Notes under the pieces: model-generated
Databases searched by the model: none
Told to the model about the DNA's origin: nothing
Seen by the model: only the letters and a program-made list of their open reading frames with translations
NCBI GenBank assembly: GCA_030765045.1
Contig: CM060963.1
Span: 95,090,176-95,154,175 of the forward strand
Source of the DNA: Tenodera sinensis
Taxonomy: Eukaryota; Arthropoda; Insecta; Mantodea; Mantidae
Reading direction: 5' to 3'
Length of the DNA stretch: 64,000 nucleotides
Made by a program: the position numbers and the translations under genes
Shown: positions 22,151 to 34,839 of the stretch, piece after piece
Layout: each line of letters begins with the position of its first letter
How positions within the stretch are numbered: the stretch's first letter is position 1

Positions 22151-23480
22151 ACCGACATCAGCTGGAACTGGGATACCAAGGAAGGTGTTTAGTAGACTGC
22201 TTAGAAAAAGACAAAGGAGTAACTGGCGTCATTTGTTCACGGATAATACGTTAAAAGCAAAATGATTGAGTTAAGGACACAAAAATGCGAATGCCTTCCA
22301 TTTAAAGTCAGCAGGAGTGCTAAAGTGTGTCAATACCCATCCTATTCCCAGACAACCCCTAGAGAAGTCTTTGTGCTCCAAATCCAAAATTTTCTTTTTG
22401 GAAAGAAATTTTCACCAAATGAGACCTTTGGCCATTTTGCAGTTTTGAATAAAATGTATCACTCTAAATGGGGATTATATTAAAAATAAATTTGAAATCT
22501 TCCATAAATGAATCATTTTGTCCCATTTTTATCATGTTTTTCAGACAATCTTCATAATACTGATCAGTTGTAACAGAGTCCTAATGTTATACAGTATGAT
22601 GTATGTTACTTGATTCAAGCAAAGATGTTAATACGTTTTTGGGAGATAGTATGATTCATGAACTTTACAGTTTATAAAATAATTGCAGGTAAATTAATTA
22701 ACCCATATTAACATCTTACAACTTAATCCAACCTCCTATATTACGTACTTGTAAAGCCTTGACCGCTAGTATTTTCACACCCTTAAACTTAACAATATTT
22801 TGATTTACACATATAAAATATAATCAAACCTACTTGTTGATTTTTACCACCTCAATAATGGTCCTCTTATTTATATTGCATGCGTTATAATTTAAAAGAA
22901 TAAAGCACTGGAATCAGTCCAACTTTCGATGTAATGACGATCGAGAGGGTCACCGAATCGTAATACACGTTCCGGAGATAAACAGAGTAAACGGTGCTCA
23001 GATAAATAACTATCCATAGTAATCATGGTGGCTAACTTGAACGAGTGTGTTGATTCTGAAATCCAAGAACATTGGTACATAGACTGTATTTCTCTCATAC
23101 CTGAAAAATCTAAAGAGAGATACAAAATATGCTACACTAATTAAGCTCAACCATCAAGGCACCATGGAAAGATGGTTATTATTTTACAGTTCATACGCAA
23201 TATTAAATTACCAAGTATCTCACAAAAATTGTATGCAATACACGCGTGTTAAGTGTTCTTACTAACCCATGGAAATCGAAAATACCGGACTTCGTCCCAT
23301 CTTTTCAAACTTTTCCTCGGTCCAGTAAAAATCACTTACCATCCGTATATCGTAATATACTATTATTGATGCTATTATTAATCTTTAAGATGATGTTTTT
23401 CTCGTCACTAATATTTTATACTTGATATTCGTTGATTCCCCGTCATTAGTATGGCATGTTTAGCTTCCTTGTTAGGAAGG
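22150..23480. other. no recognisable feature
   Basis: A+T-rich spacer, open frames short and without motif. Confidence 0.4.
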
Positions 23481-24100
23481 GCTGTTATTATTTTCGGTTC
23501 ATAAAGCTTCGGAAACTTAACATCCGATGGTAGGGGAGCTGGTTCATTTGTCTGTTGTCATTTGGAACGACACGCCAAAGACTCCGCGGATATCTCGACA
23601 CATCAACTACCAAATTCCCTCCAAAGAACTTGTTAGGGACCGACTGTGACAAAAAGAACTACGAAATACTCCCCAGGGGATGATGCAACTTCACAAAAGC
23701 CATCGCAGGATGTCACTTTTATTTGAGGGATGTTTTAGGATTATGGGTTCCAGAAATGCAACCGAAGAAACAAAACGCTGAGCACCCTGTACTACATCCC
23801 ACACGAAGGCAAGGGGTGTGGGAGGCACCCAAATGGACAGACTAGGATGGGGTGAAGCAAGGTTCACTGGTGTAGGGGTAGGACAAGCAAGCAGCACAGG
23901 GGGAGAGAAACGTGTGGGTGGACGAACATTTTCTACAGTATTATTGATCTGTGGTGTTGAGGATGGGGTGGGTGGGTGGCTAGATGGGGTGGGGACGAGG
24001 GTGGGTTAGAACGTCGAATCAATACAAGGGCAAGTCGGGGTGGGAGGTGCAGGGAAAATCTTCACATACACCATGGGCATGAGACTCTAGGCGCTGACGT
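23480..24100. other. G+C-richer island with a G-run cluster, no gene recognised
   Basis: Open frames in several phases (23691-23897 -, 23818-24009 +, 23976-24302 +) come from compositional bias. Plus strand 23965-24005 has seven runs of three or four G. Confidence 0.35.
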
Positions 24101-25100
24101 CATCATGTGTATAGTGGAGAGGCTAGATTTTCATTGGTCGATGACAGGTGTTGACATACCTTCCCTTATTGCATTTCTGCATATTGGTAGCACTACCAGA
24201 GTAAACAGAATATTAATTTTTTTGTTTACTTCCTATACATTCCTAATATATGCATGCATTATGATTAACTTGTCATTTTATATTAAACTATTTATTCCCT
24301 AATGTGTGCTAAGCATGTTATAATCGTTATGGGTACCAGGGCTCCACTGGGAAAAAAACGAATTTGTTGTTAGGGCTACTTCTATAGACACCTTGTGTAA
24401 CCATCTATGTCTACTACTAAATGCCCACTCTTTCACTCTTTCTTATCCATGATAAGATGAGAAAGAAGAAACTTCCTTGGTCGGGAAAGCAATATCGAAT
24501 TCAGTTCTGCAGAAAACTGCACCTAAGTTATTCTGTTCACTATTGGATTAGGCACTAATCAGTGAAATCCACTTTACCGCTAGACTGCGTAATTGAAAAT
24601 AAAATAAAAAGAATCTTGGAACGTAAAATAGCTCATCTCGTTAAGCCACACATTAATAAGCGTTTTGGAAAAAAATAACTGCGAGAAATTTCCGCGAGCA
24701 TCGTTTCATTTGGAAATAATTTACGCCCAACCCCTCCAAAAAAAAAAAAAAAAAAAAAAAAATAGAGAGAGAGACAGAAAAATCCCTTCTAAACTTCACA
24801 AGCCTCAGAATCTGTCTTATATCCAAGTCAAATGGATTAACAATGCAAAATTACTTGTTCAAAGTGTGGTAATCTATCCCCCAAAGGAACGGGGAAATGA
24901 GCTGAACATTACCTGTTTTAAAGCCTAAAAAATGCACACATTTTTGATACCCCATATTAATAATTTAAGAGAATCCCAATACATAAGCTTTACGTATGAA
25001 CTCTGAGATGATCTAAGCCTTGGGCTTGCTATAACCTCAAAATCCTCACTAACTTCTTATAAGAAAAATGCACTTCCTTTCGCAGAAATCATGATGCAGG
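24100..25100. other. no recognisable feature
   Basis: A+T-rich; a 25-A run at 24738-24762. Confidence 0.4.
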
Positions 25101-25104
25101 TGAT

Positions 25105-25310
25105 GAATGTCAGCACTGATCCCAAGGTCGCGGGTTCAAACCCGGCCCAGGCCGATTGTTTTCAAGTGTGCTTAAAAACGACAGCTCCATGTCAGTAGAT
25201 TTACTGGCATGTAAAAGAACTCCTGCGGGACAAAATTCCGGCACACCGGCGACGCTGATGTGATCCAGGCAATTGACAGCGTCGTTAAACAAGAAAATAA
25301 TTTTTAAAGC
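25105..25310 (+). mobile_element. SINE-A copy
   Basis: TGATCCCAAGGTCGCGGGTT then CAAACCCGGCCCAGGCCGAT; body TCAAGTGTGCTTAAAAACGA; end GACAGCGTCGTTAAACAAGA. Very close to 44288-44500, so relatively young. Confidence 0.85.
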
Positions 25311-25311
25311 G

Positions 25312-25918
25312 AAGCAAACTCAAACGAAACGGGAATTGTGTATCGATTACATCTTAAGTAGTGCGATATTTATAGTGTGGCTCAAATGTTAAAATGCACT
25401 TCAGCTTTAGCGCTCAGTGGCGCCATATGTATACCAAGGTTTCAGCTAGACCTACCTCACATCTGGTCATGGAATTCGCTTATTGCTTGCCAGCAACAGT
25501 GCATAGATCGTTAGGACTTGAAGAAGGAACAGGCATAGCAATTCGACCTTGAAACAGATTTTAAACCGATGATTGCTACATCCCAACATATACAATCCCA
25601 CCATGTCAGTTCTAGAATTTTGTGGGAATATATATATATGTTTTCTAATTACCTCTCTGTCCGGACTTAGTTCGAGCTCTATTGGATACATGGGCACTGG
25701 CATTGTGGGCAATGAAAGAGGACATACGTTTACCAAAAAGAGGAGTCAAGACCCCTTTATAGGACAGAACTGGTCTTACACATGACCTCCTCCACTCAAT
25801 ACAACTTAAAATAATTATTAGATACCATTATACAAGTCGTTATTCACGATATAGGTATATTTAACCAGAAATATCTCAAATTACGCAACATGGACTAGGT
25901 AACTTGGATAGTACGAAA
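25312..25918. other. no recognisable feature
   Basis: A+T-rich spacer. Confidence 0.4.
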
Positions 25919-25921
25919 ATA

Positions 25922-25936
25922 CAAACACACACACAG

Positions 25937-25997
<61 letters not shown>
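25922..25997 (+). repeat. compound (CT)n(CA)n microsatellite
   Basis: About 26 bp of CT followed by about 34 bp of CA. Confidence 0.95.
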
Positions 25998-25999
<2 letters not shown>

Positions 26000-28095
26000 A
26001 CACTGCCTGCTGCGACGACCCATGTCTGTAACTACTACTACTCTTCTCTCGTTGCCTCGCCTCCTTATATAGCGAGTATGACACGGATCTTTCTCGAACT
26101 TCACCCTTTCTAGAACCTCTACAAATACGTCGGACGCCGGACACCTCTCGAATAATCTCGAAAACCTTTGTCGTGCCGTGATCATTGCAATGTGTTCACA
26201 AACAGTGGCGCGTGTTGGATGTCTGTCATGTGGTATGGAGCAGCTTGACCCTAAGCCTTCTTTTAAAGGTGACGCTGTTCGGCGTCACAATAATAAATAT
26301 TCTATGGATATGGTTTCAATATGTTGTTATTGTACACAGAGGAGCCTGAGGCGACAGTCAGAGGTCAAAAAGCAACTCATATATGCAAACCTTGTAATTG
26401 AATACATTTTTATTTGGGGAGGGGGGCGCCTTTGTTCAAGGACACTTTTAGTCAGAAGGAATTGCCTAGTTTTGCATAATCAATGAGAAACAAAAAACGA
26501 TAGTAATTCAAACGTGTGCTGTTTAAAATATTGGTAAATTTAGATCAACAACAACAAACAGCTCGTAAACCACAAATGCTACTAAAAATAATTTACATAA
26601 AGCACATATTTTAATGAGTTCTGCCTAATTCTTACTGCACACACGTGTCAAAATTTAAACAACAAATGAATTCATTGCCTATTCGCAGTAAATTCTCTAC
26701 ATATTTTTATTATGAATATTTTGAACACACGATGCTTTTTCTTGGTATTCTTAAAGGAGTTTGGTCTAAAAATTGCAGTTTATCACTTTCTAAAACGTTT
26801 TCGAAATTAGTATTTCTTTATGCATCAGACCTTCTTCTAGAAATGGCTTCTCTAGGTTTTGACGACCTCTAAAGTGTATTTGCAGTGAAATCTTGATATT
26901 GAACTTTATGCCTAATAGATCACTGGTAGAAATAAATATAAGCCCTTTGTGGATGCCCAGAGCATTAAATCTCTAACATAGGCGATGTATGTCTGTTGCA
27001 CGTTAGATTTGGTTCCTCCGCCTCTCTTTGAAAGTACGAGTATGTGAATTATATACAGGTTCCGACTATATTCAAAGGACAGACACACCTAACTTTAGCA
27101 AGAGTAAACCCACTGTAAAATACTTACCAGTCCCGCATAATTGGCAATGTACTGTAGAGAGTAAATCAAATTATCCGAATACCACCCTACGACAAAGCAT
27201 ACCGCGAAATTACCAAGACGGAGTTAGCTAATAACACTATGATGTAAATATGGGTATGAGATCAGGGGTTCAGAAACATCTTGTTACATTGGTGGACGCA
27301 ATAACCAGCTATTCATAAAAAGGTTCATGGAAGCCATTAACTACTGAGAAGTAAAACAAAAGATTTCGTACATATTTGAAATCTGGAATCTGCAAACAAG
27401 CAATAGCGAAATATTTCAGAATACTCTACAAATATTTAACATACGCAATTAAGTGGTACATTTCTACTTTTTGAAATTTTCCTGCCTGTATGCATTTTGA
27501 ATTCTTTATCACACATATTTTCCCAGATACATAGCATACAAAGTGTCACATTTATTGTCTGTAGCTTTTATAGAATGTGCTTCCAAAAAGCATAAATGTT
27601 TAACCTACTTAATTTAATGAAGATAAACGTTTGCAGAATAGATTCATTACATATTTCTTACAAAAGCACCGCTGATAACCTAGAAGTTGAGCGCCCTTAA
27701 ACCAAACTTACAAAAGCACAAAGTGAATGTAAGGGACTAACAAAATTCAAACCTTTAAAGAGGGATCGCTACATGCTGACCTTGAATCCCATACTCTTTT
27801 CATTACATGGCTAGGAACAACTGAATGCGAGAGCATCCTGATATATGTCGAGAAAGATTGATGTCACAAAAAGGCTATTTGAAATAAACTGTGTCTTTCA
27901 AACGGATCTACATTTCTTTTATTGAGGTATTTTTAGACGTAGCAAATGGCTAGGATCTGCGCAAGTGACACCATGCAGCTTGATGGTGGGGGTAACGTCT
28001 CTGTTAACTTTCTTGAAATGAACAAGACACTGCCGATATTGCGAGAGAGCAACTGTGCCTAATCAAGCACTGTTCCGTATTGACTGCTCGAAAGT
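26000..28095. other. no confirmed feature
   Basis: Two kb of A+T-rich sequence. A minus-strand trace like the R1 start (GTTCAATATCAAGATTTCAC near 26880-26905) is too short to count. Confidence 0.4.
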
Positions 28096-28099
28096 CGGA

Positions 28100-28620
28100 G
28101 AGATACTAGAATGTTGATTTTGATTTTCTCAAAAATGATTCAAACGATTTTAATTAAAATGCCATATGTTTAAGATACTTTTATGGCAAATGGAATGCAT
28201 ATTTTGAATTTCTGGCTCTAGCCCACGTAGTCCGTTTACTCTTTATAACTTTTACACAACGGTAAGCTTTAAGAGATAGACCAACTCTTACCCTACAAAA
28301 GATGTAGATTGCGTTAAAATACACAATTTATGTGAAGTGATCTTTTTTTGTGAAGTGAATCGTTTTGGAGATATTCCTTGTTATTGGTCAGAATTTTGTA
28401 ATACTTATAAAGCGTTCTCAAATGGGAGGACATTATTTTTTTTTATTCTTGGTCATATAGAGAGGACACAATTTCAAAATCATCATGTAGCAACCAGTCG
28501 TAAAACATTTGACTATCGCTTAAAGCCTACTGCATTCCCTTTGCATCTACAAGAAAATTAGCAATAAGATAATTTGTATAAATGTTTGAAATAGATAGAG
28601 GAATAAGTGTTTGTAGCATT
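28100..28620 (+). repeat. R1 dispersed repeat, 3' two-thirds
   Basis: GATTTTAATTAAAATGCCAT, GAATCGTTTTGGAGATATTC, CATTTGACTATCGCTTAAAG, CCTACTGCATTCCC and AAATTAGCAATAAGATAATT match R1. Confidence 0.75.
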
Positions 28621-28764
28621 ACATTAAGTGTTTTTTTTTAATTAGATAATTAAAACAATGCTTGTGGCACTCTCTTCTGTGTACTTGAAAATAATTAACA
28701 TACCGAGCGTAAAATATAACTTGCACCTAATATACACTCATAATTAAAAATAAAATAAATCTAG

Positions 28765-29090
28765 TAGTGCTACAGCCCGCGAAGGACGTGGGTTGCCAAT
28801 CCGCCTGCCGCCCCCATGTCTACCTACGCACGGCAGAGGTGGGCATGGGGGGGGGGGGGTAATCCAACCGATACAGGGAGGTAATGCGCCTAACATAACG
28901 CACCCTCAGCCGAAATGTTTGCTTCTGAGGCAGGACAGCTACCTATCGCAGTTCCTCACAATGCTGAGTGGGCACCGATTCTGTACCCCGGACTGAAATC
29001 CGCACCCATGGTTGGGATCGAACCCGGCCACACTCCGTGGCCAGGAACCAGAACTCCATGCTCTAGCGCACAGCGTTACTTCGCAAGGCA
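28765..29090 (-). mobile_element. SINE-F, tRNA-headed
   Basis: Minus strand CGCTAGAGCATGGAGTTCTG, GGCCGGGTTCGATCCCAACC (box B), then a 200-bp body including GATTTCAGTCCGGGGTAC and a C-run (plus strand G11 near 28848). One copy in the window. Confidence 0.55.
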
Positions 29091-29091
29091 C

Positions 29092-29830
29092 ATTTAAAAT
29101 TATGTGATAACAATTCGTATTTGTGTTAAACATTCGGCTCAGACAAAGATAGAGGATTAAGCTGAGCAAGACAAATACTTTAAAACAGTATTTTGATGCC
29201 TTAAATTTGAATCGCCTTTTCTAACGGTGCCCCACCTTGTCTCTTATGAGCTAATGTTGTCACCCTGTCGCTCTAACCCACCTCCTTCGTTTTGTGCATG
29301 AAGCATTTCCCTTCAGTTATTCTTCGTTCATTAGAAAGGTCTGTTTTGGGGTTCCACGAATGCGTCATAACACAGCGAAAAGTAAGTGGAGGCAAATTGA
29401 CCCCCCCTCTCTTTCGCGCTGGCATCAGTAGATCACTCAGTCCACAGCATGATTGGCGAGGCGCCTTAAAATCTGCAACGAAACATTTCCTTGACATCGC
29501 AATTTTAGTACATCAGCACTAACATTTTGGTTTTTAAACTTTTTATAGCTGTCAGTTAGATACAGGGGTAAATAAATCCTTAATAAGAATCGTAAATTCA
29601 CAATAAGCACGTGATAAAGCAAATCTGAGGATTCCTGTACCCTGAAAGGGGTGGGGCAGATGTACCCACTAAAAAACCCCTCCACGTGTTAGTACGTGCA
29701 TTTTTGTGTATTACCGTGCAAGTTTCATGCTATTGTCGGATTTCGCATAGCACCCCGGTTAGCATGTGAGTGCTATTAAGCTGGCATGCATGGCATGCTT
29801 AATCACTGAATCACTTCATTGCTCAAATCA
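29092..29830. other. no recognisable feature
   Basis: Open frames on both strands around 29273-29522 have no motif. Confidence 0.4.
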
Positions 29831-29834
29831 ATAT

Positions 29835-30100
29835 TTGCGACCCCAAAAAATCGATTGTTTGATTAATGTATCTCAGATCACCACCCCCAACTTCACAGCT
29901 AGAAACAGTTTCAATTAGAAAAAGAAAAATGTTGTTTTTACCCTTTTCCGTGCAATTTTTCCAATTTTTCTCTTCATAACAACCTTCCTCGGACATTAAC
30001 GAATATTTGTAAGCAAAAATTAGCCGAATTGGTCCAGCCGTTTTTGAGTTTTGCGCTTTGTAACACATTTAGCCATTCATTTTTATTTAGATAGATATAA
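29835..30100 (+). mobile_element. possible 3' end of a transposable element
   Basis: AAAATTAGCCGAATTGGTCC, AGCCGTTTTTGAGTTTTGCG and CATTCATTTTTATTTAGATA resemble a 3'-terminal sequence common to insect interspersed elements ('..GGTCCAGCCGTTxxxGAGTTxxGCG..CATTCATTTTTATATA'). Class not resolved; recognised from memory of the pattern only. Confidence 0.4.
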
Positions 30101-32350
30101 AAGCTATTAATCGAAAAACTTACAAAAATGCGTTATTTTACCTGTTCATGTTTTCCCTCGGGGACACCCATCACGGAAAAAGTAAGGCGTAACTACAGCC
30201 GGTTTTCTCTTCGCTACACGCGCTCCTGATTGCAAGTTACCTTTGGCACGATCTTGCGCGCAGATACTTGTAGCGTGGTGCTAAGCAAAGTTGGCAGCTC
30301 ATCTTTAAGCGGAAGACAGACCTAACTCGGCTTTGCAACTTACATCTTTATAGCCTCTCCCCCTCGGTGAATAGTGACCCTATGGGAGAGCAAGTCAAAA
30401 CACGGGTATTTTTGTTTTCGATGTATTTTCACTAAGACAAATTGCAGCTCAGTTTATGATATCAATTTGACGATGTCTCCTTGCACTGTCTCTTCACCAG
30501 CTCATGCTTAGGGGAATGAAGGGGGGAGGAGAGACATTTCAGTAGTGTATCCCGAGTTTTGTAAACTTCCTCCCAAACGTTGTTCTGCTGCTTGAGTTGC
30601 CAACCTTACCTCCAATGTTATTCAGGCTATGTTTACTCACTGTTAACTCCTCTTAATTGCAATTGTGAAATCTTACGAGTCACTATTGTTATGTCAGAAG
30701 TAATGAAAAAAAAAAAAAAGCGTGGTACATAGGGAGTGAAGGTAGGGGAATAATTTAGAAAGTAATTGAACTAGGAACTTCCTCTGAGTCAAGCAACTGC
30801 AAGAACAAAAATCAAAAGAATTCACTATTTAAGTGCAAGTGTTGAAAAGGGTGTTCTAACGACCCTAGGGAAACACCGGCACACACTGTAGTGAATGTGG
30901 ATGATTTTGATAGGTACATGACTTGGAGAATTATGCTTACATGACTTTTACTTTGTTGAGAAGCGTGTTCCCACTATAAATATATTGCTGCCTGTTGTTC
31001 GGGAAAAGATAAATGGGGAGAATGTCGCTTTGGAAAGTAATTTCAGAGCCGGGCTTTAAATGGAGGAAGTGTGAAAACAAAAAAGAAAGGTACTTGTAGA
31101 ACGTCCTCACACCTTGACCTGGAGGCACGATTATCTAATTGAAATAAAGCATTTGCGAGGAATAGGGAGAAGTATCTTATATATTGAGGAAAGTTGGGTA
31201 GATAGTAACATCATATTGATGATAGTGTGTCGTTTTTATAAGCTACATATTGTATGAACTGATAACATTTAAGTTTCGCTACTTTGAGGACTTCTAGCAT
31301 GAATATACATTCCAAGGTTGACACTATTGTCGTAAGCGCAAATGGAAGCACGAGTACAGCTTCAGATATCGCTGTACTGACTGAATTCCTGCCAGGCTTC
31401 ATGAGCTGGTGAACAGACTGTAAGTCCGGGAGTAATCACTTGGAAATCATAAGAGGTTAGTGGAGCACCCTGTATAGTTGGATGATACTTTCATTACGTG
31501 TGCGAGCGTGTGTGTGATGTGTCTCTTTATCCATCCTGGTACGGGAATTGATTTAGATAAAAAAAAGGAGTAAGGAAAGTGATACTAAGGTGTGTGTACT
31601 CCTACGGTACTGGTGCGGTGTCCGGTTACGTCATCGAACCCCACCCTACGCGCGCGGGCGGGAGTGTGGGTGGCTAGTTCCACGAGGCAATTGCACCCAA
31701 ACACTGTCACATTCATTCTGAGCCGTTTTTCATTCTCAATGTCTCTTTAACAGCAGGGAAATGCATTGTGCAATAATTCGATGTATAACAGTCACACGAC
31801 TTTCCCTATCTGCTATTTCACAAATTACCCAAATAAAACCTTAGTAGTGCCTATTAAACACAAAATACACCCTCATGAAATGATTTCAATTAATTAATAC
31901 TAGAAACAGCCGTGCGTAGAATGTCTGAAAGGGGAAAAGTGAATTTCATTATGGATTCTCGTATTAATAAAAGAAAAATCAATATGTATAATCAAGTTTT
32001 AAAGTATGGTTTCTAAGTAACTTAAACAAAATGTGTGATTTATAATATGTAACTATTCTTAACAATTTATCTATTTTTATCTGTGTTATGTGTTCAATGT
32101 TTGGTTTGATTTTGGAATACTCCGGAGAAAACCATAAAACAAATCAACATTTTTTCTTTAATCTGTTCATTCTGCATTCATGTCATTTTGCTCTTTGCGT
32201 ACACTTACGTCATTGACCTCATCACGATCAACAAAGATGGCAATTATCTATTTATTGTATAACCCAGGCTTGGGTAACTGGTGCCCTCCAAGCGTAGCCC
32301 GCACATGGCCTTGCACTGATAACGATATGTTTAGCAGTTAAAAACATCTG
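30100..32350. other. no recognisable feature
   Basis: A G+C-richer patch lies at about 30140-30390; the rest is A+T-rich. An ACCCTGTATAG motif near 31469 resembles transposon termini, but no partner was found. Confidence 0.35.
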
Positions 32351-32354
32351 ATGT

Positions 32355-32775
32355 GGTAGCACTCATATGGCTTTCTCTACTCTTGTACTATTATTACAAA
32401 TTATTATTAGCAAATAAACTTCTTAGTCGAAATAAACATTTCCAGAAAGTATCCTATTGCTGATGTTCTTGTAGGTGCAAGGGGAATATGGCGATACAGT
32501 AGGTTTTGAGCGATAGTCAAATCTTTTAAAGCTTTGAAATCCCGTTCTCTTTGCACGGCCAAGAGGTAAAAATATGAATAAACCTTCCATTTGTGAAAAG
32601 TATAAGTATTGCAAAACTCACAAAAATAACCAGGAATATCTTCCAAATGGTTCATTCCACAACAAAATTGGACATAACTTATATATTTTAACGATATCTA
32701 CATTTTTGTGTAGTAAGACTTGGTCTTCTCTTACGATTTACCAGTTATGCAAAAGCTATCACGAGAAAAAATTCA
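32355..32775 (-). repeat. R1 dispersed repeat, 3' half
   Basis: Minus strand GCATAACTGGTAAATCGTAA, GGAATGAACCATTTGGAAGAT, GACTATCGCTCAAAACCTAC, CCCCTTGCACCTACAAGAAC, AGTAGAGAAAGCCATATGAG and TGCTACCACATCAGA. Confidence 0.8.
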
Positions 32776-32849
32776 TGAATAGCTTAGCTCTTAGTGGCAC
32801 ATAAAACTAGGAATGTATCCAAATGTTTTCTCAATAGGTTAAATGCTGC

Positions 32850-33017
32850 ATATCATCATTGTCATCATCGTCGTCATCATCATCGTCGTCGTCATCATCA
32901 TCATCACCATCACCATCACCATCACCATCACCATCACCATCACCATCATCACCATCACCATCACCATCACCATCACCATCACCATCACCATCATCATCAT
33001 CATCATCATCATCATTG
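32850..33017 (-). repeat. (GAT/GGT)n microsatellite at the 3' end of a LINE relic
   Basis: Plus strand CAT/CAC/CGT triplets and (CACCAT)n, about 165 bp. Long poly-His, poly-Ser, Ile-Thr and Asp-Gly frames here are artefacts. On the minus strand it follows the LINE relic directly. Confidence 0.9.
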
Positions 33018-33660
33018 GCCTTGTTGCCCATTACGATCTCAGCGCAGAATTTTCTGTCCACCTCATCCTTAGACGGCCAAGAAGTCACTTTTCTACTGGG
33101 CGATAATGGAGCAATGCTTTAGGGATACTAATCCTGGGCACGGGGAATGTGTGGTCATTTCAGTTTCCCTGATATTGTTGTATGAAGTCTAACACAGGTT
33201 GAACCTGAAGTTCTTTCAATATATCTTCATTACGGATGTGATGCCATTTGGGTATCCAGTAGTGAGCCTCAATTATCACTTATCACTAGTTGTTATTCGA
33301 CGTTCATCTGTTCTTCTAAGTGTCCGCGCTTCACTTCCATAGCAAAGAGTGGTTCGTGCCAGTCTTATAAAGGTGTATTCTGTTATGCCACTGTACTAGA
33401 GTGATACGTTAATGGTATGCACTCATTGTTCTGTTAAATTTAATGTTTTTCCGAAATGTCTAAGTCTTCAAGGAAGATAGTTTGTAGCCAAGATAGTTAA
33501 ATGCATTCACTGTTTCTAACAATTTATAATCAGTATAAATTTTACTGGGGATGGGATATTTCCCACTAAATGCCATTATTTTCGATTTAGCTTCATTAAC
33601 TTCCTTATCATATTTCATCCCTATATACATATGTGCATAAATAAATACCTTATGTCTCAT
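33018..33660 (-). pseudogene. LINE relic, reverse-transcriptase C-terminal region
   Basis: Minus strand: VNEAKSKIMAFSGKYPIPSK, IYTDYKLLETVNAFNYLGYK (the 'K.K.MAF.G..P..SKI..N.K..E.V..FNYLG' block after the RT active site), LLWK/stop/SADT..NR (the 'LLYGSEAWTL' block, broken), TGYPNGITSVMKIY and LVSLKHCSIIAQ (the 'G....D..RNEDI' and 'P...L.Y.P.GRR' blocks, frameshifted). Only the first 66 codons stay open. 5'-truncated; ends in the GAT-rich microsatellite. Confidence 0.75.
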
Positions 33661-33661
33661 A

Positions 33662-34340
33662 TCTACTTTTTCAGCATGCGTAGAAGTTACATCTGTGTAT
33701 AAATTAATTTATAACTTTATACTTTAAATACATCTCGGCTTTAGTTAATGTTTAATTAAACAGTTTAATCATTTTATATTTCGCATTTCAAACGTTTTAG
33801 GTCATCAAAACTGGACCCTTCTCAAAAGTATACTATAAGCTCTTTAATGTCAGCGCGTGGTTTGTTACTGCATGAAATAGAGAGTATTTATTGAAGTGTA
33901 TGATAAATAATTACTGATACACAAGTGTTATAAAGGCCATTTAATTAATTAGTGGGTAGGTAGTCTGGGAAATAAGTCGGAAACAGTGTACAGTAAACCT
34001 ACGGGGAAAATGAAAGTGTTTAATTTTAGTGCTAAAATCATTTCATTCAACTCCACGTTCATCAAAAAAAGGATTTAATAAATTACCGTCACTGAATAAA
34101 TTCCCATCTCAGAGAAGCGCAACGAACCGAGGAGTGCTTGCGACAGTAGGTGTGGGATGTATGACGTAATATAGCAACCTACATAAACAAATTTCTTTCG
34201 CTAAAAATTGTTAAGCTTCTAAAATTATACTTCATAATGCTTTATTGTAATAAATATTTTATAACACACAATGAAACATGAATCGTTAAGCAGTTAATGT
34301 TAAGAGCGAAAAATATTATTCTAATATACACTTATAAACA
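33662..34340. other. no recognisable feature
   Basis: A+T-rich spacer. Confidence 0.4.
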
Positions 34341-34342
34341 GG

Positions 34343-34834
34343 GATTCTACGTGATGAGTGCAACAAATACGTCCAATACAATTATTGGCAATAATGAACT
34401 ATTTTGCCGAAAAAAAATCGTGCCAAATGTTTGGAGTGATCTAGCTTCTTGACGAATGAATATAAATGGTTTATTATTTCACTAATTGTTGCGCAAACAT
34501 GTGTAAACAATGTTGTAATGCATGTCTAACCTTAATTTTAATAACTTTAGTCACAATTTAATGTTAAAATGTCATGCAAAGTTTAATTTCTAAGAGAGAT
34601 TTGGCAACGTCACCTTAACATTAAATTGTGACTAAATTCATTCGAGTTGAAATAAAAATGCATTATAGCATTGTTTACACAATGTTTGCGCGATAGTTAA
34701 ACATTTATGTCCATTCGTCAAGAAGTTATATGACCCCAAATATTTCAATATTGAACACAAATTGTTTTTCGGCGAAACGGTTCTTTATTAATAATTGTAT
34801 TGGACATCTTTGTTATATTCATCATGTAGAATCA
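34343..34834. repeat. long imperfect inverted repeat (fold-back), about 230-bp arms
   Basis: Left arm 34343-34576 and right arm about 34604-34834 are reverse complements with scattered mismatches and short indels: for instance GATTCTACGTGATGAG with its mate ATTCTACATGATGAA, GTCCAATACAATTATT in both, CTTCTTGACGAATG in both, GCGCAAACATGTGTAAACAATG versus GCGCAAACATTGTGTAAACA, and AGTCACAATTTAATGTTAA in both. The spacer is about 28 nt. No coding potential. Confidence 0.85.
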
Positions 34835-34839
34835 ATGGA

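Noticed and set aside
32850..33017. CRISPR-like array
   Set aside because: Simple hexanucleotide/trinucleotide repeat without unique spacers, in a eukaryotic context.
32794..33122. Long poly-His, poly-Ser, Ile-Thr and Asp-Gly open frames
   Set aside because: All are translations of the (CAT/CAC)n microsatellite in different phases.
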